This document shows positions 46,264-57,921 of a stretch of DNA of 64,000 bases, piece by piece. A program made the translations under genes and the position numbers. The stretch is taken from the NCBI GenBank assembly GCA_902617515.1, contig CACMWX010000001.1, forward strand, positions 1 through 64,000. The letters run 5' to 3'. The notes below the pieces were generated by a model that saw only the letters and a program-made list of their open reading frames with translations, ran no database searches and was not told the origin of the DNA. The DNA comes from an uncultured Alphaproteobacteria bacterium (GTDB lineage Bacteria; Pseudomonadota; Alphaproteobacteria; HIMB59). Each line of letters begins with the position of its first letter. Position 1 is the stretch's first letter.

Positions 46264-46881
46264 CTAATCACTTTTACATATAGATTTAAATTTACCATTT
46301 AAGCTATCTTGTTTCATTAAGCTAAAATTAGAGTAATTCAAAGATTTGATTGAATTATCAAATATTATCTCATTTGTGATATCTGATACTGAGATATGGT
46401 GATTGCTAAACTCAAATAAATAAGGATATCCCCATATTAAATAATATTCCATTTCTAAAGAAGTTAAATGGCTGAAACGCTTAAGATCTTTTTGAACTTC
46501 TTGTTTGTTGAGAGTTTTTCTATATAAGTCAAAATATCTCATGATATCATTACATAGAAAATTAAATTTTTCATTAGAATTCATTTCTAGAGCAAAAACA
46601 TTTTTGGTTTTCTTTAAGCCTAAAACATTAAATACTTCTTTATAAGATTTATTCTGATTAGATAAAAAATATTCTTGAAATGAATTTATAAGTTCCTCTT
46701 CTTTATAAAGATGGCTTAAATAAAAAGGAGCTTTGACAGTATAATGAAGGCCTTGCTTAGATATTTGAAGGTTATCAAATTTCACATTATTTTTAAAAAG
46801 TAAATTCTCAACTTGATCAACAAATAATTTATTGGGTATCAGATAAATTGAGTAACGAGGAAATTGAATATAATTATCCAT
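46264..46881 (-). CDS. DUF1045-like 2H phosphoesterase-fold protein
   Basis: 'RYSIYLIP', 'GLHYTVKAPFYL' (HxT), 'YLIWGYPYLFEFSNHHISVSD' (HxS) resembles DUF1045. Confidence 0.65.
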   Translation of the reverse strand: MDNYIQFPRYSIYLIPNKLFVDQVENLLFKNNVKFDNLQISKQGLHYTVKAPFYLSHLYKEEELINSFQEYFLSNQNKSYKEVFNVLGLKKTKNVFALEMNSNEKFNFLCNDIMRYFDLYRKTLNKQEVQKDLKRFSHLTSLEMEYYLIWGYPYLFEFSNHHISVSDITNEIIFDNSIKSLNYSNFSLMKQDSLNGKFKSICKSD

Positions 46882-47830
46882 CTGTAATTTTACTCAATAT
46901 AAATTTTTGCATTTTTGTTTCTAATAAAAATTTCATTATAAGAATTATAATAACGGTATAAATAAATCTAAAAAATAAAATACCAGAAATATGACTACCT
47001 AATAACAAAATTAATATAGTATCTTCAATTATGCTATGACATAAACTTAAAAAAGACAGAGAAAGTAAAATATCTTTTTTTGAAATATTATTTTTTCTAG
47101 ACTCTTCTATTAAAAAACCCCCTCCAAACGAAATTCCTAATGTTAAGCCTATTAAAATTATATTAGCTACCTTCTCTGACATACCCAAATAAGACAAAGG
47201 AATTTTCAGGCTATTAATTATAAACTTCCAAATACCAATTGCTTTGAGGATATTAATTGTTGATATAATAAAAAATATTATAAAGAAAATTAGGAAAAAA
47301 TTTTGAAGTTGTAAAATAGCCCACTCAATATTTGAGATAGCTTTAACTGGAACTTGTAAGATTGAATTATTAGGTTCATTAAATAAATTATATTCAGTAA
47401 AAATTAAATTTAATATTTTTCCTGCAATTACAGCATTTACAAATCTAAAAGTTAAATTAAATACCCATGAAATTCTTGATTTTTGTGCAATAGCTACTTC
47501 AATTGGTAAACTATGTGCTATAAGTATAATTAATCCTAAAATTGTAGTTTCAGCTATTGTGTAATCAAATATCGCTTGAAGGGATGCAAAAGCAGCCAAA
47601 CCTGCATATATGTTTACTAATATAGCTGCCATCCAAACTAGTCCTAGTGAACCATCAATGCCAATAAAACTTGTTAATGGTTCTAGGAATTTAGCTAAAA
47701 AAGGGATTGCTCCGATGAGCTCGAGGATTCTGATAATTATGACAACGGGGAAAATAACTTTGAATAAAATCCAAAAAATTTTACTAGTTTCTTGAAATAT
47801 ATTTACTAGTATTTTTTTTGATTTTTCCAT
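46874..47830 (-). CDS. Nucleoside-recognition (Gate) domain membrane protein
   Basis: 'IFWILFKVIFPVVIIIRILELIGAIPFLAKFLEPL', 'GISFGGGFLIEESRKNNISKKDILLSLSFLSLCHSIIEDTIL'. Confidence 0.75.
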   Translation of the reverse strand: MEKSKKILVNIFQETSKIFWILFKVIFPVVIIIRILELIGAIPFLAKFLEPLTSFIGIDGSLGLVWMAAILVNIYAGLAAFASLQAIFDYTIAETTILGLIILIAHSLPIEVAIAQKSRISWVFNLTFRFVNAVIAGKILNLIFTEYNLFNEPNNSILQVPVKAISNIEWAILQLQNFFLIFFIIFFIISTINILKAIGIWKFIINSLKIPLSYLGMSEKVANIILIGLTLGISFGGGFLIEESRKNNISKKDILLSLSFLSLCHSIIEDTILILLLGSHISGILFFRFIYTVIIILIMKFLLETKMQKFILSKITDG

Positions 47831-47873
47831 TATGATAGCAATCGATTAATTTTACTTCTTTATAAAGAAATAA

Positions 47874-49343
47874 ATGGCAAGGACAAATAGTTTTACAATA
47901 AAAGCATCAATAACAACTTTATTGATTTTAATCAGCTTTTTTTGCTTTTATATAAGCTATTCTGATTTCGTAAAAATAAATAATGAATATGCTTATATTT
48001 ATGATGACTTAGATATTAATTATTTTGATAAAAAAAAATTTCAAAAATATTATGATATTATAAGTATTGAAAGTCTAGACGACCCAATATTTGACAAAGA
48101 AAAATCACAACAATATTTTGAAAGTATAACACTTGAAAATTTATCAAATATTTTTGATAAAGACTTAACCCAAAAAGAGGATAAAATTTATCTAAAAACA
48201 CCAGATGAGCACAAACTAAATGAAAATAATATAGATAATGAATTAAAATATAATTTCGATGAAATCATTGTCTCCAAGGGTGATAGTTTTGCAAAAGTTT
48301 TAAAAAAAGGAGGCCTAAAAGGTAGAGATATAGACTTAGTAATACTCAACGGAAAAGAATATTATGATTTTTCTAAATTATATATTGGGGATACTGTTAA
48401 AATATTAAGTGAGTATAATGCTGAGGGTTTAAAAATTTTTAACCTAATTTATAAATATTCTGATACCAAAGAATTAATCATATCCTACCAAAATGATAAT
48501 TTTATTTATGAAATAAATGAAATTCCGCTGAATTCTGAAGAAATTTTTGTGACTGGGAAAATTAAGTCAAGTTTATATAAAGCTATGAAAGACCAGGGGT
48601 TATCTGAAATAGTGATTAATGAAATTATCAGAATTTACAGTTTTGATGTTGATTTTCAGAGAGATATTTATGAGGGTGACAATTTTGAAATGTTGTTTAT
48701 CAAAAAAGTAAACAATGAAGGTAAGACAATTCAAATCGAAGATCCAAAATACTTAATGCTTTCATCAAGAGGCACTCCATTAATATACTATCTTTATGAT
48801 AATGGAGAATTCAGCGAATATTTTGACGAAAAAGGTAAAGGAATGACAAAAAGCTTAATGAAAACTCCTATCAATGGTGCAAGGCTTAGTTCCAGTTATG
48901 GTATGAGAAAACATCCTATCTCCGGTTATAATAAAATGCATAAAGGAGTAGATTTTGCAGCTCCAACAGGAACTCCAATTTTTGCTGCTGGAAATGGTAT
49001 TGTAGAGTACGTAGGTAGAAATGGAGGATATGGAAAATATATAAGAATTCGTCACGATAGTACTTATAAAACAGCTTACGCGCATCTTAATAGTTATAAA
49101 AAAGGAATATCAAGCGGTGTAAGAGTTAAGCAAGGTGATATTATTGGTTATGTAGGCTCAACAGGAAAATCGACTGGACCTCATTTACATTATGAAATTA
49201 TTGTTAATGGAAAACAAATAAACCCAGCTACACTTAAATTACCTTCAGGAAGAAAGCTTAACGAACAACAACTAAATGAATTTAAAATATTAGTTTCTAA
49301 AATAGATGAAGAAATTAATTTTTACAAAAATAAAAAAAATTAA
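47874..49343 (+). CDS. M23 family peptidoglycan metallopeptidase
   Basis: 'SSYGMRKHPISGYNKMHKGVDFAAPTGTPIFAAGNGIVEYVGRNGGYGKYIRIRH...TGPHLHYEIIVNGKQINP'; N-terminal TM. Confidence 0.94.
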   Translation: MARTNSFTIKASITTLLILISFFCFYISYSDFVKINNEYAYIYDDLDINYFDKKKFQKYYDIISIESLDDPIFDKEKSQQYFESITLENLSNIFDKDLTQKEDKIYLKTPDEHKLNENNIDNELKYNFDEIIVSKGDSFAKVLKKGGLKGRDIDLVILNGKEYYDFSKLYIGDTVKILSEYNAEGLKIFNLIYKYSDTKELIISYQNDNFIYEINEIPLNSEEIFVTGKIKSSLYKAMKDQGLSEIVINEIIRIYSFDVDFQRDIYEGDNFEMLFIKKVNNEGKTIQIEDPKYLMLSSRGTPLIYYLYDNGEFSEYFDEKGKGMTKSLMKTPINGARLSSSYGMRKHPISGYNKMHKGVDFAAPTGTPIFAAGNGIVEYVGRNGGYGKYIRIRHDSTYKTAYAHLNSYKKGISSGVRVKQGDIIGYVGSTGKSTGPHLHYEIIVNGKQINPATLKLPSGRKLNEQQLNEFKILVSKIDEEINFYKNKKN

Positions 49344-49729
49344 GCTAACTGACTAGCTAAGTCGTCAAAATCAGAGGTTTGGTTACGTTCTGACTCATTA
49401 TCTTTATTCAAATCGCTGTTATTATTTTTAGATTTGTCTTTAGTAATAATTTTTCTAGCAACAAAACCACTATTTGAATTATCTGTTAGTCTAAAATAGT
49501 GTTCTGCGTGTTGAAGGTAAAACTGCTCTAATACATCATCACCTTGTCCTTTAGCATCTTTTGCTTTGTTAAGATAATCGTTATATTGGTCTTTTGGATT
49601 TTTTCCGTTTCTTTTAAATCCGTTTGAATTTCCATTAGCTTGCAGATATGGTGAGTCTGCAACGCCAGATCTTGATGAGTTTATTTTTCTTTGACCACCA
49701 AAAGGCTTTCTTTTAACAAAATTTTTCAT
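49340..49729 (-). CDS. DUF4167 domain-containing protein
   Basis: Central 'YNDYLNKAKDAKGQGDDVLEQFYLQHAEHYFRLT' is DUF4167-like; next to prmC. Confidence 0.85.
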   Translation of the reverse strand: MKNFVKRKPFGGQRKINSSRSGVADSPYLQANGNSNGFKRNGKNPKDQYNDYLNKAKDAKGQGDDVLEQFYLQHAEHYFRLTDNSNSGFVARKIITKDKSKNNNSDLNKDNESERNQTSDFDDLASQLA

Positions 49730-49767
49730 TAATTTTTTATTGATTATCTCTTAAAAAAGCCCATCAA

Positions 49768-50634
49768 TTAATTAGTAGGGAATTTTATTTTTATCAGTCT
49801 ATCTAAATCAAGATAATCAGTTTTTTTATAAACTATTTTCACACCTTTTTCTAATAGAAATTTATACATATTTTTAGTGATAATTGGATCAATTTCAAAA
49901 TAAACGACACCTTTATATTTTACACTAATTAAAAAATTAATAATTTTGACATAATAATCCATGCCTGATTTTCCACCATCAAGTGAAATTCTTGGATCAT
50001 GCAAAGTCTCTTTATTTAAATTTAAATAATTTCTTGTTGGTATATATGGTGGGTTACAAACAATATAATCAATATATTTCAGTCTATTTATTGGATAATT
50101 TTCAAATAAATTTGAATGGAATATTTTTGTATTTTGTTGCTTTTTAAATTTAATTATATTTTTTTTACAAGCAGTAAGAGCATGTTTTGAAACATCAATA
50201 AAATCACAAAATGCATTATCTAGCTCATCTATAATAGAAATACCGAGGCACCCAGTCCCACAACACAAATCAAGCAACTTCAAGTGTTTTTGATTTTTAT
50301 TTTTTTTAAAATCAATTAATAATTGTTCAACTAATATTTCAGAGTCGGCTCTGGGATCTAAAGTGTAATCATCTGTATAAAAAACTTTTTTCCAAAAACC
50401 TTTTTCATTGATTATTTTTGCTAATGGTTTTCCTTTTATTCTATCATTTAGGATCATATTAATTAAACCTTGATCAACTTCACTGTTATTAATATCTAAA
50501 TTGTTTTTAATTTTAGATGAATAAGAAATCATTATTTGAGACTCTTGTTCAGCTTGAGATCCAGTAATTGTGTTTAATTTTTCAAGTAATATTTTTTTTA
50601 TATCAAATTTACTTAAATTGTTATTAATTAGCAT
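49768..50634 (-). CDS. prmC: Peptide chain release factor N5-glutamine methyltransferase
   Basis: '[17 protein letters not shown]', '[11 protein letters not shown]' (NPPY), upstream prfA. Confidence 0.94.
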   Translation of the reverse strand: MLINNNLSKFDIKKILLEKLNTITGSQAEQESQIMISYSSKIKNNLDINNSEVDQGLINMILNDRIKGKPLAKIINEKGFWKKVFYTDDYTLDPRADSEILVEQLLIDFKKNKNQKHLKLLDLCCGTGCLGISIIDELDNAFCDFIDVSKHALTACKKNIIKFKKQQNTKIFHSNLFENYPINRLKYIDYIVCNPPYIPTRNYLNLNKETLHDPRISLDGGKSGMDYYVKIINFLISVKYKGVVYFEIDPIITKNMYKFLLEKGVKIVYKKTDYLDLDRLIKIKFPTN

Positions 50635-51703
50635 TAAGTTGACTTAATTTTTCGGCTTGTTCACTGGCTGACAAAGCTGATATCATTTCATCTAATGCCT
50701 CGCCAGTTAAAAACTGGTCTAATTTATAGAGCGTTAAGTTAATTCTATGATCTGATACTCTGCCTTGTGGAAAATTATATGTTCTTATTCTTTCAGATCT
50801 ATCTCCAGAACCAACTTGATTTTTTCTATTGGATGAGACCTCCTCTTGTTTCTTAATTCTTTCAACTTCATATAATCTAGATCGTAAAATTTTTAATGCT
50901 TTAGCTTTATTTTTATGTTGAGATCTTTCGTCTTGTTGAGTCACTACTATGTTTGTAGGTAAATGTGTAATTCTTACAGCGCTATCTGTTGTATTTACCG
51001 ATTGGCCTCCCGCCCCACCTGATCTATAAACGTCTATTCTTAAATCAGTATCTTTTATCTCTAAGTCAACGTCCTCAGCTTCTGGCAAAACAGCAACAGT
51101 TGCAGCCGAGGTATGAATCCTCCCCCCAGACTCAGTTTCTGGTATGCGTTGAACTCTGTGGACACCAGACTCATTTTTTAAAAATTTAAATACACCATCT
51201 CCTTTAATTTCTATTATTGCTTCTTTTATACCCTTCAATCCTGTCTCGCTCTTCTCCATTGGCTGAAACTTCCAACTTTTTAATGAAGAATATCGCTCAT
51301 ACATTCTATATAAATCTCCAGCAAACAATGCAGCCTCATCACCTCCAGTACCAGCCCTTATTTCTAATATTACATTTTTATCATCGGCCTCATCTTTAGG
51401 TAGTAGAGCAATTAGCAATTCTTTATTTTTAATTTCTAAATCTTTTTCATACAAAGGTAATTCTTGTTTTGCTAAATTTCGGAGCTCTTCGTCACTCTCA
51501 TTTTCAAGTATTTCTTTATAGCCTTTAATTTCCCTATCTAAATTTTTAATTGTGTCAGATAAGGCAATAATTGGCTCCAATTTTGATAAATCTTTATTTA
51601 TTTGAATAATTTCCTCATTTTTTAAGTTTTGAGAATTTAAAAGTTTCTCATTTAGTTGATTAAATTTGTTTTTTAAATCAATGATTTGTTTATCTAATTT
51701 CAT
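50624..51703 (-). CDS. prfA: Peptide chain release factor 1
   Basis: '[26 protein letters not shown]', '[26 protein letters not shown]', '[24 protein letters not shown]'. Start at MKLDKQII (51703). Confidence 0.96.
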   Translation of the reverse strand: MKLDKQIIDLKNKFNQLNEKLLNSQNLKNEEIIQINKDLSKLEPIIALSDTIKNLDREIKGYKEILENESDEELRNLAKQELPLYEKDLEIKNKELLIALLPKDEADDKNVILEIRAGTGGDEAALFAGDLYRMYERYSSLKSWKFQPMEKSETGLKGIKEAIIEIKGDGVFKFLKNESGVHRVQRIPETESGGRIHTSAATVAVLPEAEDVDLEIKDTDLRIDVYRSGGAGGQSVNTTDSAVRITHLPTNIVVTQQDERSQHKNKAKALKILRSRLYEVERIKKQEEVSSNRKNQVGSGDRSERIRTYNFPQGRVSDHRINLTLYKLDQFLTGEALDEMISALSASEQAEKLSQLNAN

Positions 51704-52937
51704 TTTTAAGCTCGAACTTGGATATTTCAAAAGATTTTTGATTTTTATTATTTAAATCTTTTAAAATAATTTTTTTATTTTTGATCTCTTCTTCACCAAT
51801 AAGAAGAATAAAACTAAAATTATTTTTATCTGCATAACTAAAAAGTTTTTTTATATTTTTACTAACTCTAACTTCGTGATTATATTTTGAACTATAAATT
51901 TGTTTTAAAATCCTATTATTATTTAAATAAGACTCGTCTTGGACAGCAAATAATATCTTTTTATGTAAATCTAATTTTTCTTCTTTTATAGAAATCAAAT
52001 CCATTAATCTTTCTATACCGGCTGCCCAACCAACTCCTGGGATATCTCTTGAAGAAATCATACTAATTAAATTGTCATATCTGCCACCAGCTAATATTGC
52101 ATTTTGTCTTTTATCTTCATTTGTTTGAAATTCAAAAGCCGTATGTGAATAATAATCTAATCCTCTAACTAATTTTGAATCCTCAAAAAATATAATTTTA
52201 TTATCTTTTAGAAATTTTTTAACTTGATTGAAATAATTTTTACTCTCTTCAGATAAGTGTTCGCTAATTTTTGGAGCATTTACTAATATTTCAGAGTCTT
52301 TTGGATCTTTACTATCCAAAATTCTAAGTGGATTTTTATCTAATCTAGATTGTGAGATTTCTGATAAATGTTTTTTAAAATCAACTAAATATTTTTTTAA
52401 TACATTAGCATATTTTATTTGATCCTCTTTTGACCCTAAAGAATTAATTAATAACTTATATTTATTGTCTTTAATTCCAAGGTTATCAAATAATAATTTT
52501 GCAATTAGAATTAATTCAAAATCTACATAGGGACTTTTTTCACCAATAGACTCAATATTTATTTGATGAAACTGTCTATATCTACCTTTTTGGGGTCTTT
52601 CTCTTCTAAACATTGGGCCGTGCGTAATTAATTTAAGTAAGCCAGATTGATAGTTTGAAGCAGCAAACCTAGCTAAACTACTTGTAGCCTCAGGTCTTAA
52701 ACAAATATATGCCTCTCCTTTATCTCGAAATGAATACATCTCTTTAGAGACAATATCGGTTTGCTCACCTACGGTCCTAGAGAATAAATCTTGTTGTTCT
52801 AAAATAGGAGTTTGAATAGATTTAAAATTGAAATTCCTACATACTGAATAAAATTTTTCAATAATAAATTCAAACCTCTCCATTTCAACTCCATGAATAT
52901 CATGTGTGCCTTTTACTAAACTAATATTTTTTTTCAT
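51690..52937 (-). CDS. hisS: Histidyl-tRNA synthetase
   Basis: 'VKGTHDIHG', '[12 protein letters not shown]', '[24 protein letters not shown]', '[15 protein letters not shown]'. Confidence 0.96.
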   Translation of the reverse strand: MKKNISLVKGTHDIHGVEMERFEFIIEKFYSVCRNFNFKSIQTPILEQQDLFSRTVGEQTDIVSKEMYSFRDKGEAYICLRPEATSSLARFAASNYQSGLLKLITHGPMFRRERPQKGRYRQFHQINIESIGEKSPYVDFELILIAKLLFDNLGIKDNKYKLLINSLGSKEDQIKYANVLKKYLVDFKKHLSEISQSRLDKNPLRILDSKDPKDSEILVNAPKISEHLSEESKNYFNQVKKFLKDNKIIFFEDSKLVRGLDYYSHTAFEFQTNEDKRQNAILAGGRYDNLISMISSRDIPGVGWAAGIERLMDLISIKEEKLDLHKKILFAVQDESYLNNNRILKQIYSSKYNHEVRVSKNIKKLFSYADKNNFSFILLIGEEEIKNKKIILKDLNNKNQKSFEISKFELKNEIR

Positions 52938-54028
52938 TTTGAATGATGAATCTGATCAACTTTATTTTCTATAGTTTTAACTAAGTACTCAACTAAATCT
53001 TCATCTTGAATTCGATGGCTTTTTTGTCCATCGACATATACCATATGTGTGTTATTTCCACCACCAGTTATGCCTATGTTAGTCATTGTAGCTTCACCTG
53101 GCCCATTAACAACACATCCAATAATTGAAACTGTTATAGGTTTTTTAATGTGAGAAAGTTTTCTCTCAACATTTTTAACAGTCTTAATAACATCAAATTG
53201 TTGCCTAGCGCAAGATGGGCAAGATATTATTGTCACACCATAATCTCTCAAATTTAGTGATTTTAACATTTCAAACCCTACTTTAACCTCTTGAGTTGGA
53301 TGATCTGAAAGTGAAACTCTCACAGTATCGCCAATACCATCGTAAAGAAGCAAACCAAGACCTATAGAAGATTTTATTGATCCACTAAAATAACTTCCTG
53401 CTTCAGTAATACCTAGATGAAGAGGATAATCACAAAAATTAGATAACATTCTATATGACTCTACTGCTGTAAAAACGTTAGAAGCTTTTACACTAATTTT
53501 AAAATTATCAAAATTTAAATCCTCTAAAAGTTTTATATTTAGTTTAGCACTTTCAAATAATGCCTCAGAGGTTGGGCTTTTATATTTTTCTAATATTGAT
53601 TTTTCTAAACTTCCAGCATTAACACCTATTCTTATAGGTATTTTGTTCTGCTTGGCGGCTTCAACAACCTCTTTTACTTTTTCCTTAGAACCAATATTAC
53701 CTGGATTTATTCGAAGACAATGTGCTCCATTTTCTGCGGCCTCAAGAGCTCTTTTATAATGAAAGTGAATATCAGCAACTAAGGGAATCGTAATTTCAGG
53801 AATTATTTTTTTTAATGCTTTTGATGATTTCTCGTCAGGAACTGAAACTCTGACTATATCACATCCTTCTTGTTCAATGAGAGATATCTGCTCAAGAGTT
53901 GCTTCGATGTCATGGGTAAGGGTATTTGTCATTGTCTGTACCGTAATTGGAGAATCCCCACCAACAAAAATATTTCCAATTTGAATTTTTTTTGTTTTCT
54001 TTCTCTTTATTGAATGAGAATATTTCAT
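52934..54028 (-). CDS. ispG: 4-hydroxy-3-methylbut-2-en-1-yl diphosphate synthase
   Basis: '[26 protein letters not shown]', '[14 protein letters not shown]', '[23 protein letters not shown]'. Confidence 0.97.
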   Translation of the reverse strand: MKYSHSIKRKKTKKIQIGNIFVGGDSPITVQTMTNTLTHDIEATLEQISLIEQEGCDIVRVSVPDEKSSKALKKIIPEITIPLVADIHFHYKRALEAAENGAHCLRINPGNIGSKEKVKEVVEAAKQNKIPIRIGVNAGSLEKSILEKYKSPTSEALFESAKLNIKLLEDLNFDNFKISVKASNVFTAVESYRMLSNFCDYPLHLGITEAGSYFSGSIKSSIGLGLLLYDGIGDTVRVSLSDHPTQEVKVGFEMLKSLNLRDYGVTIISCPSCARQQFDVIKTVKNVERKLSHIKKPITVSIIGCVVNGPGEATMTNIGITGGGNNTHMVYVDGQKSHRIQDEDLVEYLVKTIENKVDQIHHSK

Positions 54029-54744
54029 AATAATGTCTCTAAATCTTTAATGTCAAAATTAAATAAATATGAATTTAATTTCTCATTTAGTTTAATTTCT
54101 ATACCTCTGTAAATAATCTTATCAATGTTATTTATATTAGATAAATCGATAAAAAAATCATTGTCTAAATCGAGAATAAGTTCATTAGATTTAATAATTT
54201 CACCAAATTGTAAAGTATTTTTAATATTGTTTTGAATTTTGTAAAAAATAGTCTTATTTGGCTTTGCAAAAATTGATAAATTTTGTGAATAATTTGCTCT
54301 ATTTAACACAACAAGATTATTAATAAAATCATCATGACTTAATTCATATAAATCGTATTGATTAGATATATTTAAAACATCATTATAAATCTGATCTTTT
54401 TCTATTTCATTAAATAAAATTTGATTATTAAATTTATTATATATATTTAATGATAATAGAATTAAAATAATAAAAATAAGCAGAAATAGAAAATAAGTTA
54501 TTGAAAGTTTTGTATAATCAATTGGGGTATCAATGATTGAACTTTTATATTTAATTTCGTAGCCCAAATATCTGTATATAGATTTTATATAAGTTGATTG
54601 GTAAGCTCGATATTTTTTAGGAAGCTTTAAATTATCATCTAACAGACGTATTATTTCTAAGTCTAATTTTAGAGCTTTGGATAAATCATTGATTGACAGT
54701 CCTTTCTTAATTCTTGCCTCTTTGATTGAAATTAACTTATCCAA
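54025..54744 (-). CDS. RodZ-like HTH plus single-TM protein
   Basis: N-term '[53 protein letters not shown]' HTH_25-like; one TM helix; extracytoplasmic tail. Confidence 0.75.
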   Translation of the reverse strand: MDKLISIKEARIKKGLSINDLSKALKLDLEIIRLLDDNLKLPKKYRAYQSTYIKSIYRYLGYEIKYKSSIIDTPIDYTKLSITYFLFLLIFIILILLSLNIYNKFNNQILFNEIEKDQIYNDVLNISNQYDLYELSHDDFINNLVVLNRANYSQNLSIFAKPNKTIFYKIQNNIKNTLQFGEIIKSNELILDLDNDFFIDLSNINNIDKIIYRGIEIKLNEKLNSYLFNFDIKDLETLL

Positions 54745-54748
54745 AAAA

Positions 54749-55963
54749 TTATTTATGTAATTTGAAGGCTTGATGTAATTTTTGTAAAGCTAAATCTGTC
54801 TGATCTTCATGAATTAATATACTTATTTTTATTTCTGAAGTGGTAATAACTTGAATGTTTATTTTATTTTTTCCAAGAGTATCAAATAATGTCTGGGCAA
54901 CTCCAGCATGAGATCTCATACCTACTCCAACAACTGAAATTTTTGAAATATTATTAGATGAAATAATTTTTTTATATCCAATTTTAGATTTCTCTTTTTT
55001 TAGTATTTTTAATGCTTTTTCTAAATCTAGTCTTGGCAAAGTAAAAGATAAATTTGCAAACTTTCCGTCTTGTGAAATGTTCTGGAGTATCATATCAACA
55101 TTTATATTTCCTTTAGCCAATGGCCCAAAGATTTTTGAAGAAACACCAGGTTTATCTAATACCCTTGAGAGAGTAATTTTTGCTTCATCTTTTGAATATG
55201 CTATTCCACTTACAGTATTATTTTCTAAAACACTATTCTCATCTGTTATCATGGTACCAGTTTTTTTAGGTTTTAAAGAAGATCTTACACTTAATTTAGT
55301 ATTTTTTCTCATAGCTAATTCAACAGAACGAGTTTGAAGAACCTTAGCCCCTTGTGAAGCTAATTCAAGCATTTCTTCATATGAAATTTTATTAATTTTT
55401 TTTGCTTTAGATACTTTGTTTGGATCGGTTGTAAATACTCCCTCAACATCAGTATAAATTATACATTCTACATCCAATGCTGCTGCAATTGCAACAGCAC
55501 TAGTATCTGAACCTCCCCTGCCTAAGGTAGTGATTTCTCCCTTACTATTAATACCTTGGAAACCAGGAATTACAAGAACATCAAAATTTTTAAATTCATC
55601 AAATAAAAAATTAATGTTAATAGACAGTATTCTTGACTTCATATGATCAGATGAAGTTTTTATAGGTATTTGCCAACTAAGAAGAGATTTAGCTTTAATC
55701 TTTTGATTATTAAGATAAATAGACATTAACGCACACGAAACATTTTCACCTGTAGAAATGGCATTATCAAAGTCAATTGGATTTGGGAATTTAGAAAAAG
55801 ATTTTGTTAAGTTAATTAAACGATCAGTTTCACCTGACATTGCAGATAACACAGCTATAACTTTAGATTTTTTTGACCAACCATGAATAATATCTGCTGA
55901 TCTTTTTATAGCTTCAATACTACCAACAGATGTGCCACCAAATTTTAAAACTTTAATTTTCAT
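54749..55963 (-). CDS. lysC: Aspartate kinase
   Basis: 'VLKFGGTSVGSIEAIKRSADII', 'TTLGRGGSDTSAVAIAAAL', two ACT domains. Confidence 0.96.
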   Translation of the reverse strand: MKIKVLKFGGTSVGSIEAIKRSADIIHGWSKKSKVIAVLSAMSGETDRLINLTKSFSKFPNPIDFDNAISTGENVSCALMSIYLNNQKIKAKSLLSWQIPIKTSSDHMKSRILSININFLFDEFKNFDVLVIPGFQGINSKGEITTLGRGGSDTSAVAIAAALDVECIIYTDVEGVFTTDPNKVSKAKKINKISYEEMLELASQGAKVLQTRSVELAMRKNTKLSVRSSLKPKKTGTMITDENSVLENNTVSGIAYSKDEAKITLSRVLDKPGVSSKIFGPLAKGNINVDMILQNISQDGKFANLSFTLPRLDLEKALKILKKEKSKIGYKKIISSNNISKISVVGVGMRSHAGVAQTLFDTLGKNKINIQVITTSEIKISILIHEDQTDLALQKLHQAFKLHK

Positions 55964-56005
55964 AAATTACGGTAATATACCCTTAACATTTATGATGTAA
56001 AGAAC

Positions 56006-56662
56006 ATGGGCACTTATAATAGTAAGTATTACGAACCATTAGAGCAAATGATGGCAATCAGACATCAGTATATGTCTAAAATATTAAAAAATCATAATGG
56101 TCAAGATATCTATGAATTTTTTAAGAATAAAAAGGTTTTAGATCTTGGATGTGGAACTGGTGAATTCCTTAATAATTATTTTGATATGGGTGCAGACTGT
56201 TCTGGTATAGATATCGAGAATAATTTTAAAATAAAAAACAAAATAAATTTTAAACTTATAAATATAGAGGCTAATAAATTCCTAAAAAATTGTAAAAAAA
56301 AATTTGACGTCATTTTTTTATTTGAATTCTTAGAACATTTAGAAGAACATGATAAATATCAACTTTTTGAAAACTTGAGTAAAAATCTTAATAAAAATGC
56401 ATATATATTTATATCTACTCTTAATAAGAATTTATTATCAAGATATTTAGTTATTGATATTGCTGAAAATCTTTTAAAACTTCTTCCAAAAAAAACCCAC
56501 GATTTTAATCTTTTCTTATCTCCTTCTAAATTACAATCAATAAGTCAAAAATATAATTTTAATTTAATGGATATAGAAGGTATACAATACAACCCAATTC
56601 TAAAATCATTCAAACTAAGTAAAATTGATTTAGTTAATTATTTTAGTACTTTGAAATACTAA
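56006..56662 (+). CDS. ubiG: 3-demethylubiquinone-9 3-O-methyltransferase
   Basis: 'VLDLGCGTGEFLNNYFDMGADCSGIDI', 'FEFLEHLEE', 'FISTLNKNLLSRYLVIDIAENLLKLLPKKTHDFNLFLSPSKL'. Confidence 0.88.
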   Translation: MGTYNSKYYEPLEQMMAIRHQYMSKILKNHNGQDIYEFFKNKKVLDLGCGTGEFLNNYFDMGADCSGIDIENNFKIKNKINFKLINIEANKFLKNCKKKFDVIFLFEFLEHLEEHDKYQLFENLSKNLNKNAYIFISTLNKNLLSRYLVIDIAENLLKLLPKKTHDFNLFLSPSKLQSISQKYNFNLMDIEGIQYNPILKSFKLSKIDLVNYFSTLKY

Positions 56663-57093
56663 TTTTTATTTTTTTCTCTTTTACTAAAAGGAAGTCTGAC
56701 TAAAGATATTCCCTCATCAACCAATTCTTGGCTTTCTTTGTCAGTTGCCTCTCCATAAATTGGTTTATCTTTAGATTCACCATAATGAATTTTTCTAGCC
56801 TCTTCTGGAAACTTTTTTCCAACATATGTAAAATTTTTTTCTATCTCAGATTTAATTTTATTTAACTGTTTATTATAATTTGAAAATAATTTCTTTTTTT
56901 CACGATTAAATTTAGCTGAGCTTGTTGATTTATTAGAAATGTTTGGTGCCATAACTGATTTTGATATTTTTGATGAATTGCAGAAAGGGCATTCAATTTG
57001 TTTTTTTCTTTTCTGTTTTTCATAAGAGTTTGAATCATCAAAACTAGCTTCAAAGATGTGTTGATTTTCACAAATTAAATCAAATTTTATCAT
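56659..57093 (-). CDS. DUF1178 family protein
   Basis: 'MIKFDLICENQHIFEASFDDSNSYEKQKRKKQIECPFCNSSKISKSVMAPNI'. Confidence 0.88.
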   Translation of the reverse strand: MIKFDLICENQHIFEASFDDSNSYEKQKRKKQIECPFCNSSKISKSVMAPNISNKSTSSAKFNREKKKLFSNYNKQLNKIKSEIEKNFTYVGKKFPEEARKIHYGESKDKPIYGEATDKESQELVDEGISLVRLPFSKREKNKN

Positions 57094-57132
57094 AATTTAT
57101 ATTTAGCCACTGAAAAACAATTTTCAATAATA

Positions 57133-57921
57133 TTACTCAAAATTTCTATCATTATTTAATACAGGTATTGCGTTTTGACAATCTCTAACTCTATTTAAAT
57201 CAAGCTCTGCAGTTATAATTATCTCACCATCTTCTGCTTCTGCTAATGTTTCTCCCCAAGGATCTACTATTAAAGAGTGTCCATAAGTTGACCTATTCTC
57301 ATTATTTACCCCCCATTGATTAGGTGCCAATATAAAAACTCCATTCTCAATAGCCCTTGCTTTGATAAGAGAATGCCAATGAGCCTTGCCTGTTGTGTGA
57401 GTAAAAGCTGAAGGAACAACAATTATTTGTGAACCTTTTTTTGCCAAAGCCCTATACATTTTAGGATACCTTAAATCATAGCAAATAGTGTGACCAATTG
57501 AGTACCCTAATACATTAGTCATTTTTAATTTACTTCCAGATGAATAAAAATTACTTTCTTTATAAGACTCTCCATTTTTTAATGTAACATCGAACATATG
57601 AATTTTATCATAAATTGAAATTATATCTCCGCTAGGATTAATTAAGATTGATCGATTAAATAACTTATCGTTTTCGGTTATAGGAAGTGAACCTAGAAGT
57701 AAATAAACTTTATTTATCTTTGAAAAATTTTTAAAATATTTTATGCATTCATGGTCCATTTCAATCAAAATTTTAAGTTTATTAGATAAAAAGAGGAAGC
57801 ACTCCGGTAGTAAAATAAAATCTGGGTTTGAAATTAAGCTATCTCTTAAAAAATTTTTTGATTTTTCAAAATTTTCATCAAAGTTTGAACCAATTGTGAT
57901 TTGAATTAACGCAACTTTCAT
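57133..57921 (-). CDS. Carbon-nitrogen hydrolase (nitrilase superfamily, Nit-like)
   Basis: 'LLPECFLF', 'YDKIHMFDV', 'GHTICYDLRYPKMYRALAKKGSQIIVVPSAFTHTTGKAHWHSLIKARAIENGVFILAPNQWG'. Confidence 0.95.
   Translation of the reverse strand: MKVALIQITIGSNFDENFEKSKNFLRDSLISNPDFILLPECFLFLSNKLKILIEMDHECIKYFKNFSKINKVYLLLGSLPITENDKLFNRSILINPSGDIISIYDKIHMFDVTLKNGESYKESNFYSSGSKLKMTNVLGYSIGHTICYDLRYPKMYRALAKKGSQIIVVPSAFTHTTGKAHWHSLIKARAIENGVFILAPNQWGVNNENRSTYGHSLIVDPWGETLAEAEDGEIIITAELDLNRVRDCQNAIPVLNNDRNFE

Noticed and set aside
56862-57071. Frame-shifted 69-aa ORF inside DUF1178
   Set aside because: Same-strand alternative frame of a recognised family gene.
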